From the NCBI GenBank assembly GCA_950022295.1, contig OX465598.1, forward strand, positions 189,095,501 through 189,159,500: a DNA stretch of 64,000 bases, given 5' to 3'. The position numbers were made by a program, and so were the translations under genes. The notes beneath the pieces were generated by a model. That model ran no database searches and had not been told where the DNA came from. It saw nothing but the letters and a program-made list of their open reading frames with translations. Positions 45,810 to 57,940 of this stretch are shown piece by piece; position 1 is the stretch's first letter; each line of letters opens with the position of its first letter. The DNA is from Bromus sterilis (Eukaryota > Streptophyta > Magnoliopsida > Poales > Poaceae).

Positions 45810-48383
45810 GTCAGCCCCCTCCCCCACGTCACACCGACGTCATGATGACGCAATAAATTGTTAAATGAATTAATCTAATTCCAGAAATTCCAGAAAATGC
45901 AATAAACTTTGGAAATTCATAGAAAGTTCATACTAACTCCAATTTGGACAAATAATATGTCTAAAATTATCAGAAAAATACAAGGATTGTGAATATGAAA
46001 CTTTTTTCTATGTTTGACCATTTTAAAATGGGTGAACAGTAGAAAACATGCATATGGCATTCTTTTGAATTCAAATTTGGAGTGAATTTGCAAATGACTT
46101 TGCAACACACTTCTTTTAAATGGTTTCATCCACACATCAAAGACTTTACCTCACCTTTACAACATCACTTCATGATCAACCTTTTCAAATGAACATTCAT
46201 GGATTCAAATGCATTCGAAATTCATCGATAAATCAAATGGAGTTTGAATTTGCAACTCAAATTCAATACACTCCATTTAAATGGAATTGGCAACACATCA
46301 GCACCCCTTACACCATGTTATAACACTTGATCATGTGATTGTGCATTGTCTTTATATTTATCACTTTGTTTGCATTGTTTGCTATCGAATAGAGGTGGAG
46401 CCGGAACCCGAGATCACCCCCTTCGTTGAAGACCCCGTGACTGAACCTCGTCAGCAAGGCAAGCAAACCCCCATTGATCATGTCGATAAAATCCCATTTC
46501 CCTCTCAGTCTCGCTTATGCATGAAATAGGATGATTACCATGATAACGTTTCTACCGCATAGTTGAACCCATATCCTTTGCATGACCTATCATCTTGTCA
46601 CAGTAGTAAGCAAACCACAATCCTAGCAGATGTAGGAGTTGGTTGATATCATGTGGCCCCTGCAACTGTTACTGCTTATTGCATGCTTAGAGTTACAATG
46701 AGGTTAGTCTTTTGTGAGTCGGGATGGTAGTGATCATGTTGATGATGGTGGAAATGTCTTGGTGAATCTACCCTAATACAAGGTGAACGATGAGAGGCTG
46801 TGTAGGAGTACACAGTGGGTTGTCTCATTGAACACCGCCTTAAGTACGAGTTCTTGTGTGGTGATCCAAGAAGAAGAGTGCAACCACACATTGGGCTCAC
46901 TGACCCCTCTCATCCTAGTACCTCACCACGTTCGAACCCTAGAAGTCGCAGTAGTTCGGAGTTCTGGTAGGGCTGTGGCACGGTCTGCGAAGTGGATGAA
47001 CGGCTTTTCAAGACCGGCTTGGGACCCTTCACACATCGTTTGAGGCTGTACTGGAACCTCGGCCGGACTTCCATACGGATCCCCCTCAGATAGGCGACTC
47101 TCTGGACTAGAACGGAGCTGTGGGCTAAGTGTTGTGGTGAACATCCTCGCCGACACCCCTTGAATGGTGTCGAGGCCAAAGGCGGTAACTGATGGTCATG
47201 TGTGTGTAGTAGTACACCCCTGCAGGGTTAACAAAACTATTCGAATAGCCGCGTCCGCGGTTATGGACTGCTTGGAAAGCTTAGCTTGATTATTAGACAA
47301 CTTGAACTGGATACTTATAAAACTTTCCAAGATAAGCGTGAGTGCTATGGCGTGCTTTCTCGTGGGGAAGTCGAGGAAGGCACCATAGTGGTGTAATTGG
47401 TTGGAGACATGTAGTGGACTCGTGTACGCTTCTTACCTCAAGTCTGGTACTCGTAGTTCAGAACTAGCTAAGTCAAAGCTGGCACTTCTGCTTATGAACC
47501 CCACCTCCCTTTGCCTTGATACATGTGCATGAGTAGTATAGCTCCTACGTAAGTCTTGCTGAGTACGACTTTGTACTCACGTTTGCTTATTCTATGTTTT
47601 AGATTAACCCACTGACCCCGAAGGTGGATTCTTCCTCGAGCTCGACGACTGAAGACCAAGCTAGTGTAGTCCTAGTCAGCAGACTGGTTCCCTCGTGGAG
47701 GGCTTGTGTTTAACTAAGGCTTCTTAAGCCATTTGTTAAACTTGTCTGTACCCATACATAATTTGCTTCCGCATGTTTGATGTAATGTTGGATCACATAC
47801 TTGTGATCTCTGTGTGCACTCTGTAAGAGTTATCAATAAAGTTGTATACTTTGTAGAGAATTGCAATGATACCTGCTGTTCATACTAGACATGTGTGCTT
47901 CGTGTATGATTATATCATGCATGTCTTAGTATGGGTTTTCGAGACCTTAGTTGTGATCTGGCTGGCGGTCTTTTATACACCAAGTGGCCCTTAGATGTGC
48001 GCAGCTTGGGGCATCGCGATGCGATTGTTCGTGACTCCGTCACGTGCACACTTTGATGTATGATCGATCCCGCCCTAGACCCCGACTAAGTGATCGAGCT
48101 GGAGTAAGTCTATGTAAGGGTTATAATACAATCAATAGTATGGTTGAGGCGACTTGTCTATTAGTATGGGAGTTCACCACCCATATCATTTAGACTTGTG
48201 TGCGGACGATGAGGACCCAGCTCAGTTGATCATCCGGCCTGGATGGGATGCCCCTCACGTTCGATGCTTTCCGAGAATGTTTTGTGCTTGGCCTTGTCTG
48301 CTTAGACAAGTGGGTACGGTTCTCGGCTCTCCATATGATTGTGTTGTAGCGAATCTTGCATACGCTAACCCCGGGTCCCGACA
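45810..48383 (+). other. Right part of the long LTR-like insertion
   Basis: No gene is seen. Frames up to 89 codons (46,783-47,179, both strands) overlap one another and lack family resemblance. A possible polyadenylation context (AATAAAGTTG) lies at about 47,834. Confidence 0.5.
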
Positions 48384-48621
48384 GAATGTAACATTTTACT
48401 TCTATTAACTAGGTAGCTCCCCTCATGACATAACTTGAAATTTATGGATTGCTTGGATAGTTTGCATGAATGATTACACTGAGTGGTTTTACAGTTGACA
48501 CTAATATGGAATAGTTAATTTCTAGTTCGACCATTAAGTGGCATCTCAAAGTAAATACTTTGTAAATCAGAACATGTAATAACAATTTTAAACTAGAACA
48601 TGTAATAAAAAAATTTATTAC

Positions 48622-49810
48622 ATGTTTCCCTATCTAGTTTTTATTGTTTGAAAGCAAACAAAATTCCAGCATGTGGACATACAATTTTTTTGGCTGACCG
48701 TAAATCAGTATGAAGTCTTGTTATTGAGGGCACATAAGCATTTAGTGTTTAACTCTGGATGATCTCAAGGATTAACTAAGCATTACCTTTAATGTCCTTG
48801 CCAAAAAAGCGATACTGAGAGCTCACATGTGTATTGCTTGGTTTATTAAACATGTCATTTTATCCTGTAGATGAATATCTATTTTTTTGTGAGGGCAGTG
48901 CCATCTGAGAGGGACGTCAACAACAAAAAAAGTCGGCTACTTAGGTTTCGATGTAGTTCATTAGTTGACTAAGATAAGTGCTTCACCCAACTTATGGTGC
49001 TGCTGTTGTATCCTGCCTAGAGTATCTTGTTGTGCTCATGTTGTCCTGCCTGGAGTAGCTTATTGTGTTGATGTTGTGTCCTCGCTGAAGTATCTTGTTG
49101 TGCTGCTGTTGTCCTACTTGGAGTAGCTTACTGGGCTGCTGTTGTCCTCTTTGGAGTAGCTTGTTGTGCTTCTTTTGTGTCCTACCTGGACTATCTTGTT
49201 GTGCTTCCAGTTTTCCGATGTTTCCCTATCTAGTTTTTATTGTTTGAAAGCAAACAAAATTCCAGCATGTGGACATGCATTTTTTTGGCTGATCATAAAT
49301 CTGTATGAAGCCTTGTTAGTAAGTTCACATAAACATTTAGTGTTTAACTCTGGCTAATCTCAAGGATTAAGTAAGCATTACCTTTAATGTCCTTGCCAAA
49401 AAAGCGATACTGAGGGCTCACATGTGAATTGATTGGTGTATTAAACATGTCATTTTATCCTGTAGGTGAATATCAATTTTTTTGTGAGGGAAGTGACATA
49501 TGAGAGGGAGGTCAGCGACAAAAAAAGCCGGCTACTTAGGCTTCCATGTCGTTCATCAGTTGACTAAGATAAGTGCTTCACCAAACTTTTTGTGCTGTTG
49601 TTGTGTCCTTCCTAGAGTATCTTGTTGTGCTCATGTTGTCCTGCCTGGAGTAACTTATTGTGTTGATGTTGTGTCCTGGATGAAGTATCTTATTGTGCTG
49701 CTGTTGTCCAACCTGGAGTAGCTTGCTGTGCTGCTATTGTCCTCCCAGGAGTAGCTTGATGTGCTGCTTTTTTGTCCTAGCTGGACTATCTTTGTGTGCT
49801 TCAAGTTTGA
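48622..49810 (+). repeat. Tandem duplication, 596-bp unit, ending in a ~35-bp minisatellite
   Basis: Unit A starts ATGTTTCCCTATCTAG at 48622 and unit B at 49218. Both end in degenerate repeats of GTTGTCCTNCCTGGAGTAGCTT[G/A]TTGTGCT (about 48,995-49,215 and 49,590-49,850), with units of about 33-37 bp. The units are most of the way identical, so the duplication is relatively recent. It lies within the CACTA element. Confidence 0.82.
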
Positions 49811-49955
49811 TGATGTTGTCCTGCCTGGAGTAGCTTGTTGTGCTTCCAGTTTCTCAAATGGACACTTCCAGTTTCTGAATTGGACACTTGCTATTTCTTA
49901 ATTGGACATTTGCAGTTTCTCAAATTATTGATGTTGCCTCTGAATTGGATTTGCA

Positions 49956-50085
49956 GGATAAGAGGAGCGGCGGATCTGGATTAGCACTGTCTGGGCCGGG
50001 GTTGGATATGGATCAGAGGAGCGGTGTATCTACATCAGGGCTCCAGGCTGAGGAGAAGCAGCAACACCTCGGAGCAAGGTCTTAG
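49956..50085 (+). pseudogene. Exon-like C-terminal fragment in the CACTA element
   Basis: After an acceptor-like TTTGCAG (about 49,955) the sequence is open for ~43 codons, DKRSGGSGLALSGPGLDMDQ and onward, to TAG at 50083. Its position near the 3' end of the CACTA suggests the last exon of an element-encoded or captured gene. I do not recognise the protein. Confidence 0.35.
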
Positions 50086-50739
50086 AGCCGGCGCATGGGA
50101 GCCGGTGCCTAGGAGGAGGGGCTTTTGACCAAAGAGGAGTTTTGCCAGTAGGAGTTGCTGGGTGTGGCGAGTTGCTGGATTGTAATAAACCATAAAGATG
50201 TGATGGGTGTGGAGAGTTGCTGGGATAATTTACCATTATTTTGGATGAAGATCATGTGTTAACTCAGTCCTGTTTGAAATAATGATTGTGTATGTGATTT
50301 GAGAAGATGTGAAATGTAAACCTGATCAGAAGGCTCGCCTATAACATAATCTTGCAAATATGAACCTTTCTGACGTGTGGGACCAGTTTATGGGATGAAC
50401 TTGACAAGTGGACTAATCTGACTAGTGGGACCAGTATCAAAATATAATGATGAAAAAAAAGCTGCGGAATTCAAGAATGAAAAAAAGTCAACAACTGATC
50501 TGGCCCAAATGTATTTCCGCACTAAAAGGCCAGGGCTCAAATTATAATGATCAAAAGCAATTTGAAAAAAAAATCCAGAAGGGCTGTAAATATGCTAAGG
50601 CTCCAAAAGAAGCCCAATAAGAAAAGCCCAAGAATTCAAAACCAGCCCATGTGATCAAATGAAATGGGTTGGGCTGATTTCAGCCACGATGTTTTGATTT
50701 CGTCGGAAATTTCCCACGTAGGACTGCCACGTAGGATTG

Positions 50740-50945
50740 GGTTAGATTGCCAACGACGATTTAGGATCGTCGTAAAGGTTACGACGATCCATAAATCGTC
50801 ATGAAAGTTACGACGATTTCGACCAAAACATCGTTGCTTTCAGTTTTCGACGGCTTGTTTTCGACGCTTGGTTTTTCGTCGTAATATCGTCGTAAATTAA
50901 AAACCTTGACGATGTAGCGACGAAAATATAGCGTCGTGTATTAGC
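50740..50945. repeat. CACTA right subterminal repeats
   Basis: This stretch is dense in ACGACGAT, ATCGTCGTAA and TTACGACGAT strings on both strands, mirroring the left end. Confidence 0.75.
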
Positions 50946-50963
50946 ATATTTCTTGTAGTGTGA

Positions 50964-51437
50964 GAGGTGTATGAAGAACATTTACATGCAACTATTTGAT
51001 TAATTGTACATAAAATATGGTCTAATATTTTTGTCAAATAGTTTATTACAATTTGTTAACATATATTTGGTAGGTTCTTCACAAAAAAACCTGTTTTCGA
51101 TACTTAGAAAATAAAAAATGGTTTTTTTGTGCAAAGAAAATGAAATCTTCCTTAAACAACATTGTTCACTATCCCAAGATTCACACTTGTGCATAGTATG
51201 GACACATTTCAACAAACTATGCCACGAGTGTGGCCATAATATTGATCGTTTGGCTTGAAAGCCAAGCATCTTTGGTCATGATAGCCCATTTTTGAATGAT
51301 TTTTTAAGAAATGTTATGTATACAAGGTTTGTTATTATCCTAGATGCTAGATCACATAAAATTACGCAATGAAAAGGTTTCCCATTTTTTGAATTTTTAT
51401 GGCCATTTCAAAATACGATCAAAATGGTGGGCACACA
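50964..51437. repeat. Old repeat, continuation right of the CACTA
   Basis: It continues the unit cut at 31,674 and aligns with 30,950-31,495. It ends abruptly at about 51,437 where another insertion begins. Confidence 0.65.
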
Positions 51438-51439
51438 GG

Positions 51440-52766
51440 TTCAGGACATATTTTTTTTGTGCCCACGCCGGTTTGTCCTGTTTCATGGTGGCTATTCCTC
51501 ATCGAATGCTTGGCTTCTTATCTTACTCTCTAGATCGTTAGCCACTTCATAAATGCTAGTGCGGCAGCAACCTCACCACTTACCCCATCCTTACCGTAAA
51601 CTACTAGTTGTCCTAGAATGACGAGTGATGAAGTCCTTGCTGGGTCAGTTGACCACTACAGTTGGATGCTGAGTACTTCTGTACTCATGATACTGCCCCC
51701 AAACTCTTTTCAGGGTTCTTGATTGACAACAGGTATGGTGATCGACGTTTCACGTGGAGACTCGACGATGACTAGTTAGGCGGATCCCGGCAGAGGGCCT
51801 GGACCCGTGTGGTTATGGGGATCGATGATTTTCACGTTTCCACTAGGCATTTGTTTGTAGTCTGTACTCAGACATATATCTTCCGCTGTTGTATTGTATT
51901 AAGGCAGTTGTATGCCGATTGTATGAGATGTTGTATCCTTGTATCTGTAATGTTGTGATATCATGTTGGAAATCCGGGGCATATGACTTCGTCATATGTC
52001 GCGGTGGGACCGATATGTGCTTCGTCCCCGGATCTGGATGGAAACATCTAGATCTGGAACAGTACCGCATATCGGGCCTTACAAAGGAGTCTCCAGTCGA
52101 CTCCTTGAGTTTACTCAAGACACGGGGGCTATACCTCCTCTACGATCCATCAGAGATTCATATTGATATATTATATTTCAAACGACGGATTATAATTGAC
52201 CGAACACGCATAGGGGCCGGTTTGCGGGAAATTCTGGAGAAATCAATCCATCATTTACACTCAGAAAAAATTCGGTCCGTTGATTCCGGTTTGTTGGTAA
52301 AATCCCGGCTCAATGAGTTTCGGTTCATTAAAATATTCTAGCTCTATTTTGAGTTCATGTTCAGTGGAAAAATTCCAGCTCCCTTCGTGAGTTCCGGATC
52401 ATCAGAAAAATCCCGGCTCCCATCTCGAGTTTCGGTTTATTGGAAAATCTTGGCTCCTCGATTGAGTTCAGGTTTATCAGAAATTCTGGCTTCTTTATAA
52501 ATCGAAGTTCATTACGAAATACCGGCTTCACAAGAAATCTCAGACTCGGCACTCCTGGAACCCAGAATTTGCCATCTTATGCATTGCACCTTTATTTTTA
52601 ATCATTATGCATTGCATCTTTATTTTACATCATTATGCATTGCATTACATTTCTTGCATTTTATAATCTGCGCACCTGGAGGGCTTGATCACCCCTCTTA
52701 TTGGTTCCAGGCATATATATGGCTTTATTAAGGGAACCTGGGGGCTTGATATTCTTCGAAATCAGC
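51440..52766 (+). repeat. Dispersed repeat, copy 2 (insert in the old repeat)
   Basis: The right part (51,843-52,766) matches 20,011-21,400 with an internal ~460-bp gap. The left part (51,440-51,842) has no counterpart at the first locus. The insert separates two parts of an old repeat unit (GGTGGGCACACAGG before, ATATATAGTTCAACTTTGACC after). No coding domain is visible. Confidence 0.65.
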
Positions 52767-53330
52767 ATATATAGTTCAACTTTGACCCGGTTCCGCTGAA
52801 TCGACAGCGATTCATCATTTTTATGAGAGGTGTATGAAAAATATTTTAATACAACTATTTGCTCAATTATACAAAAACTATTGTCTAATAATTTTGTAAA
52901 ATATTTTGGTACAATTATTTATCATATATTTGGTAATTTCTTCACAAAAAACCCCTAGTTTCTATACTCAATAAAAAAAATCTTTTTTGTTGAACAAAAA
53001 TGAAAAATTCTTATTGTCCTCCTTCAGTATATTTTAATGACTTGTATGAGAAATGAATATTAAAATTTTCAAAGATTTATGTGGCGAAAATCAAACATAA
53101 GCATGGAGTTTACTGAGTTTTTATTTTACAAAAACAATTTTAAACAGTGTTGTAATATGATTTGTTGAAACAGGGCTCCCACGGATCATGGATAAGCACC
53201 GTCGATCTATTTATGATCCAACGACCCACGCTAACCCTAATCCCAAAACCGCCCTCACCCCCTTCTCTCGAACCCTCTCACTCAGCCTCCACACCTCTCC
53301 AATTCTCTGACGCCTGCTGATGACGGCTTC
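52767..53330. repeat. Old repeat, last unit, and flank
   Basis: The unit motif recurs at 52,821. From about 53,160 the sequence is GC-richer and unassigned. Confidence 0.5.
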
Positions 53331-54908
53331 TCGCCCTTCGTTGGTAGGCCCCAAGTGGAAGGCGTGATGCGGCACAATAGCAAGTTTCCCTCAGTAAAGA
53401 TACCAAGGTTTGTCTCCAGTAGGACTCCAGAGATGATAAGTAGGTGTCAGCGACGCAACTGACGCGGACCTTCACACAGACACAGATAACTTTGCTCCCA
53501 ACGAAGTTCAGAGAGGTTGTCAATCTCTCCGGGCTTGTTGTTCACAAATGATAAAACGCAAGGGGATAATGATAGAAACTTGAAAGTAAATGCAGAAAAG
53601 TAAATATAGCTTGGAAACAATAATGAGGATATGGACCGGGATACGTGATGTTCGCTAGTGATGTCTCTCTCCCAAAAGACGATAAAAATTCTATGCGAGG
53701 CAAAAAAATTACAGAAAGGCAATTGACAGGATTAAGAACACACCGCAATGCTAACTATGCTTCAAAAGAAAGGAAGAGGTTCAAAAGCACAGGCAGTACG
53801 CCAAGGTAAGTAGACCGAAATCCATCTGCATCTACTACTAATCATCCACCTTGAGATATCTATCCAGAACATCTCGCTGGTATTAAGTTGCGAGCCCCAC
53901 CCAAAGTGTAAACCCAAAGCAACAGACAACTACATTAAAAAGAACTTTGCGTAAAGTAAACAATCCTTGTAACCGCGGTTACAAGCACCGTTGTTTTCCC
54001 CCTTGTGGCAACAACACATCCCCTAGACTCATGTTTCTGTCACTCAATCATGTCATCGGGGAGGCATGAACCCGCAATCTAGCACAACGCTCCCTCTTGG
54101 AGTCACTACCTACTACTTGGCCAAAGCAATAAACAACAATGGAGAGCATGCAAGAATTACTTAGGAACAAAAATATAAGAGATAAAAACCAAATATATTA
54201 CTCTATCACAATCTGAACATAATCTCATAATCCATCAGATCCTATCAAACTCAACATAGCAATAGAAGAAATATTACAAAGGTTCCTCGATCATGTAGGG
54301 CAGCTCACGAGGTCTAAACAATGAAGATCAAAGAGGGGAGGAGAACATCACATAGCTACTGATCACGGACCCATGGTCCAAGGAAAACTACTCACGAGAC
54401 ACATCCATGGTGGAGAGGAGACTCCCGGAGGTCAATCCTCCCTCCGGCAGGGTGCCGGGAAGAGGTCTTCTGGTGCTCCCGATCTTGGAAGCGCGGCGGC
54501 GGCGGAACAGAGGCGAGTTCGCGGAATAGGGTTCTGCTTCTGGAGTTTTCCCGTGAAGGGGGATAAATAGGCGAAGGGGGGCAGCCAGAGGTGGACCAGG
54601 GGCCCCAGGAGCCCCCCTGGCGCGGCCAGGAGTGGGGCCGCGCCGGGTGGCCGCCTGGCCCCCCTGGCCCCCCTCTGGCCCCTCCCGGGCTTTTCTCGAA
54701 GCTTCCGTCACGCTGATTTTTTATCTGAATTTTCCCGAATTTTTCTGGCACTTTTTATATGGGGGAAAACTGAAATAGAAAAACAACAGAAAACAGGAAC
54801 TGGCACTGGGGTGCACTGAGTTAATAGGTTAGTCCAAATATGATCAAAAATGTATGAAAGTGTATCTAGATCATAGCAATATCACACTCTCAGAATCACA
54901 TCACCCTT
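53331..54908. repeat. Grass-type interspersed repeat, family not assigned
   Basis: Passages such as GTAGGCCCCAAGTGGAAGG, CAAGTTTCCCTCAGTAAAGA, TTGTCAATCTCTCCGGGCTT and AACAACAGAAAACAGGAACT resemble a very common Triticeae transposon-derived repeat. No protein domain is present. A GC-rich stretch at 54,420-54,700 is open on several frames, but only as Pro/Gly/Arg-rich low-complexity peptides. Confidence 0.45.
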
Positions 54909-57900
54909 AGGAGATCCGACCCCCGACATCTGGAGCTAGAAGGAGGGCGCCGTACGCACGTCATCTGAGGATCTTCATCACCAAGCTCGTCTTGCAATGT
55001 CGGCCCCTCGACTCACACGAGCTCACCCTCAACACGACATTGGCGGAGGCTCTCCACCTTGGAAACGCTCTCCCGTCGCCGGGTGCGGAGCGACCACTCG
55101 CCTCGCGGCCGGAGAGGAGCCGAAACTGCCTCGGAAGGAGGACGGCCAGCCGGTGGCCTCCCGCCCCCGTAGCGCAACGGTGAGGAAGGCGGAGCAGGCG
55201 GCTCCGCGACATCCCCGCCACCTCCAGAAGACCCGTCTATACGCCACGCCCAGGCTCCCGCCGAGGAGCTCATGGCTCGGCCCGACGGACCTGAATAAGC
55301 AGTGCCTCATGGCGGACATCCCTCGCCCAATGGCGCAGGACCCTCTCGTCGCTCCCCCGCACGCCAAGAGGTGCGTTATCGGAGCTGAGTCGGGGCCGAG
55401 CCTCTGAACGTAGCGGCGGGACTCGGCGCATCCCCACTCCTGACGGGTTGCGTACCCCGCGGAGGCATTGTCACAAGTCAGGGCTCTCAGTCAGTTTCTC
55501 CCTCCCGGGGATCGACTGGAAACCTGAAGGCTCACCATCGCCCAACTCTTCGCGTGGGCCTTCTAGAAGCAACATGAGCTCGATCGTCGTGCTCCCTCGC
55601 CATCTCGGCAGCGCACGGGACTGACCGTGCTCCCCAACGCTTCCGCCCGAGGGTAGGAGCGCACTGTGCCCTCCCCTCAACATGGGCCTCGACAAGACCA
55701 CCCTAGAGATGAGCGCTGCCGTGACCCCGTTATCCGCCAAACCACTCATCGACGGGCCGGATCTCTTGGCGCAGTTTCTGTGGCATCTTCCGGGCACCGC
55801 GGGTCCCTAGACCAGCGTACTCGCCTAGATGATCGCCGCCACGAAGATGCTTGTACCACCATCGTTAGGCAGAAGGAAACCCGCCGATGTTCCGATGCCC
55901 GAGTTCCTCCTCTTGATGCTGTCCGGGAAGGAATTATTGACTGTGAAAGCGACTACAACACCGTGTGCGTAGTCTTCACCCAAGATCTCCGCAGCGTCAA
56001 GTGGCCCAAGAAGTTTCGGATAGATGGTCCAATTCAGTACGACGGAAATAACGACCCTCACGAGTTAATCCGCATGTACAACACTGTTGTTGAGATCACG
56101 GGGGGAGACGACAAGGAGAAAGCCAATTACTTCCCCATGAAGCTCAAGGACAACGTCCGCAGGTGGATGATGCATCTGCCGGCCAACTCCATCAGCTCAT
56201 GGACCGAGCTCTGCGAAAAGTTTGTTGGCGTTTTTTCTGGGGGTGTACAACCCCCGAAAACCGTCAGTGACTTGCACCGAGTAGTGCAAAAGGACGATGA
56301 GCCCCTCTGGAAGTTCTTCTAGAGGTTCACCCAGATGCACCACTGCATCCCCGACGCACATGAGGCCGCGATCATCGCCACCTTCCACACCAATGTCAAG
56401 AACCCGCGCATGCTCGAGAAGATGAGCACCCGGTCCATAAAGACTATCACCGCTCTGTTCGAGCTGGCTGACAAGGTCGCCCGCGTTGAAGAGTAGGTCC
56501 AACCTATTAATCGAGATGCCGGGAGGCGCCCTGCAACCCGAGCTTCTTCCGGAAAGGTCCAGCATCCCGAGGAGCTCCCGCAAGTGCGCGCACCAAGCCG
56601 TGTTCACCACGGAGGGAAACGGGGCCGCTCGGCAACCACCCTCCTCCGACATCGTGGTTGCCGCTGTGAACACCACCCCGTCGCCCTATTGCAAGATACA
56701 CAAGACCGACAAGCACGAATTGTCCGAGTGCTGCTCCGTCGTCAAGCTCCAGGAAGACATGGCGGCCTTCTACGCCAAGAAGGACGCCGAAAGGAAGGCC
56801 CAGCGAGGCGGGAACTCCCAACGTGGGGCCCGAGGCGGCTACCAGAACAAGGGCAAGCCGAAGAAATCGTCTTCCGGCGGTGGCATTTCTGGAGGAGAGG
56901 AATCCGGAGAAGATGCAGGTGACGACTTACATCCACGGGGGGGGTGGGGGGTGGGGGTCTGCTCTCACCTCGAACCATCAATGCCACAAGGCCGTGAGAC
57001 AGGTCCTCGCGGTCCAGTGTCCACCGGAGGGTCCCCGGGTTTCCCATTGGGCCAACATTCCTCTGGTGTTGGACGTCGGGGACAACCCCGCTACTCTCCC
57101 GGATGACAGCGATGGCTTGCTGCCCACGCTCCTATCCCCGACGATCAGCAATATCAAGGTCAGCAAGATGATGTACGACACCGGGTCTAGCATCAACCTT
57201 TTGTCCTTCCGCGCCTTCGAGACGATGCAGATCCCGAGAAGCCACATCCTTTCGTCCGCCGCCTTCCGTGGGGTCAGCGGGATGGAGGTCCAAACACTTG
57301 GGAAGATTTCACTTCTTGTTACCCTCGGAGACCCCACCAATTTCCGGACAGAGATGATCACTTTCAATGTCACGGACTTGCCTCTTTTGTATAACGGACT
57401 GCTTGGGCGGCGGTTTATCAGGAGATTTGCTTCCGCACATCACGGGTTCTACAATCTCATCAAGATCCCGGGCCCCCGAGGCATCATCACCCTAGCCGGC
57501 GACGCGCAAGAAGACTTATGTTGCGTCCAAGGCGAGTTAAAGAAGGCTGTTGCCGCGAGGGCAGCCGGGAAGGCACGGCTTCCGAGCGACGTGCACGTTC
57601 TCGGGGACAACACCCCGCTTCCCGGAAGTCCTCCCGGCGAAGACAGAATAATGGAACCTCTGGTTCCCGCCGCCCAAATGGGCAGCAAGCATCCCGGAGG
57701 GTGTTCCCACCCCGCGGTGGACCCTGTCCGGAAAGTGACCAAGAAGGCGAAGCCCAACAAGCTCGCCCGGCAGCTGTGTCGAAGAAAGTTCCTATCTCGG
57801 AGGATGGAAGTCGCACCGTGTCCATCGGTGCCGACCTCTCCCCGAAATAGGAAAGCGCGCTCTTCTCCTTCCTACACGAACACGCCACTATTTTTTCATG

Positions 57901-57940
57901 GGATCCCTCTGATGTTCCCAGAGTTCCCAGGGAGGTGATC
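54909..57940 (+). pseudogene. Tat/Retand-type Gypsy gag and protease, decayed
   Basis: From about 55,900 the gag capsid-like segment (KFRIDGPIQYDGNNDPHELI, YFPMKLKDNVRRWM, SSWTELCEKF) is readable, followed by a Cys/His segment (YCKIHKTDKHELSECC). The aspartic protease has its active-site DTGSS at 57177 and the LLGRRFI flap partner. Damage includes in-frame TAG at 56320-56322 and 56494-56496, a frame change before 56,500 and another near a G-run at 56,937-56,957. GC-rich sequence from 54,909 is probably leader and gag N-terminus, but no 5' LTR was found. The plant Tat/Retand branch is inferred from these motifs. Confidence 0.75.
56937..56957 (+). repeat. G-rich tract (G8-T-G6-T-G5)
   Basis: Nineteen G in 21 bases have the composition of a G-quadruplex former. 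The gag-to-protease reading frame changes here, so a homopolymer length change or sequencing error could explain that frameshift. Confidence 0.85.

Larger units (their letters stand above)
36594..48383 (+). mobile_element. Long solo-LTR-like insertion, itself interrupted by Gypsy copy 2
   Basis: Without the nested Gypsy element this is ~4.05 kb. It begins (TG)TCTCAGAACCC and ends GGGTCCCGACA, a TG...CA LTR-like terminus pair. The flanks share GAATG (36589-36593, 48384-48388), as for a 5-bp duplication. If a TG begins the LTR, two bases may have been lost at the left junction. I see no internal domain, primer site or second LTR, so a solo LTR is likely. Its length recalls LARD-type elements with very long LTRs. 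A GC-rich block (37,080-37,990) lies left of the nested Gypsy, and a region with many short frames (46,380-47,200) lies right of it. The family is unassigned. Confidence 0.6.
31678..50960. mobile_element. CACTA (En/Spm-like) DNA transposon, non-autonomous, with nested inserts
   Basis: The ends are CACTACAAGAAATATGCT(C/A)A and its complement, matching at 19 of 20 positions. The flanking 3-bp duplication is TGA (31675-31677, 50961-50963). Removing the element rejoins the old repeat seen elsewhere (TTTTTATGAGAGGTGTATGA). Subterminal ACGACG/CGTCGT repeats fill both ends. The span is 19.3 kb, of which ~11.8 kb is a later nested insertion (36,594-48,383), leaving ~7.5 kb of CACTA. I found no transposase domain in it, so it probably depended on an element elsewhere. 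Part of the interior consists of tandem duplications and exon-like fragments. Confidence 0.92.

Noticed and set aside
54388..54751. 107- and 119-codon minus-strand frames
   Set aside because: Pro/Gly/Arg-rich low-complexity translation of a GC-rich repeat segment that recurs in grass genomes.
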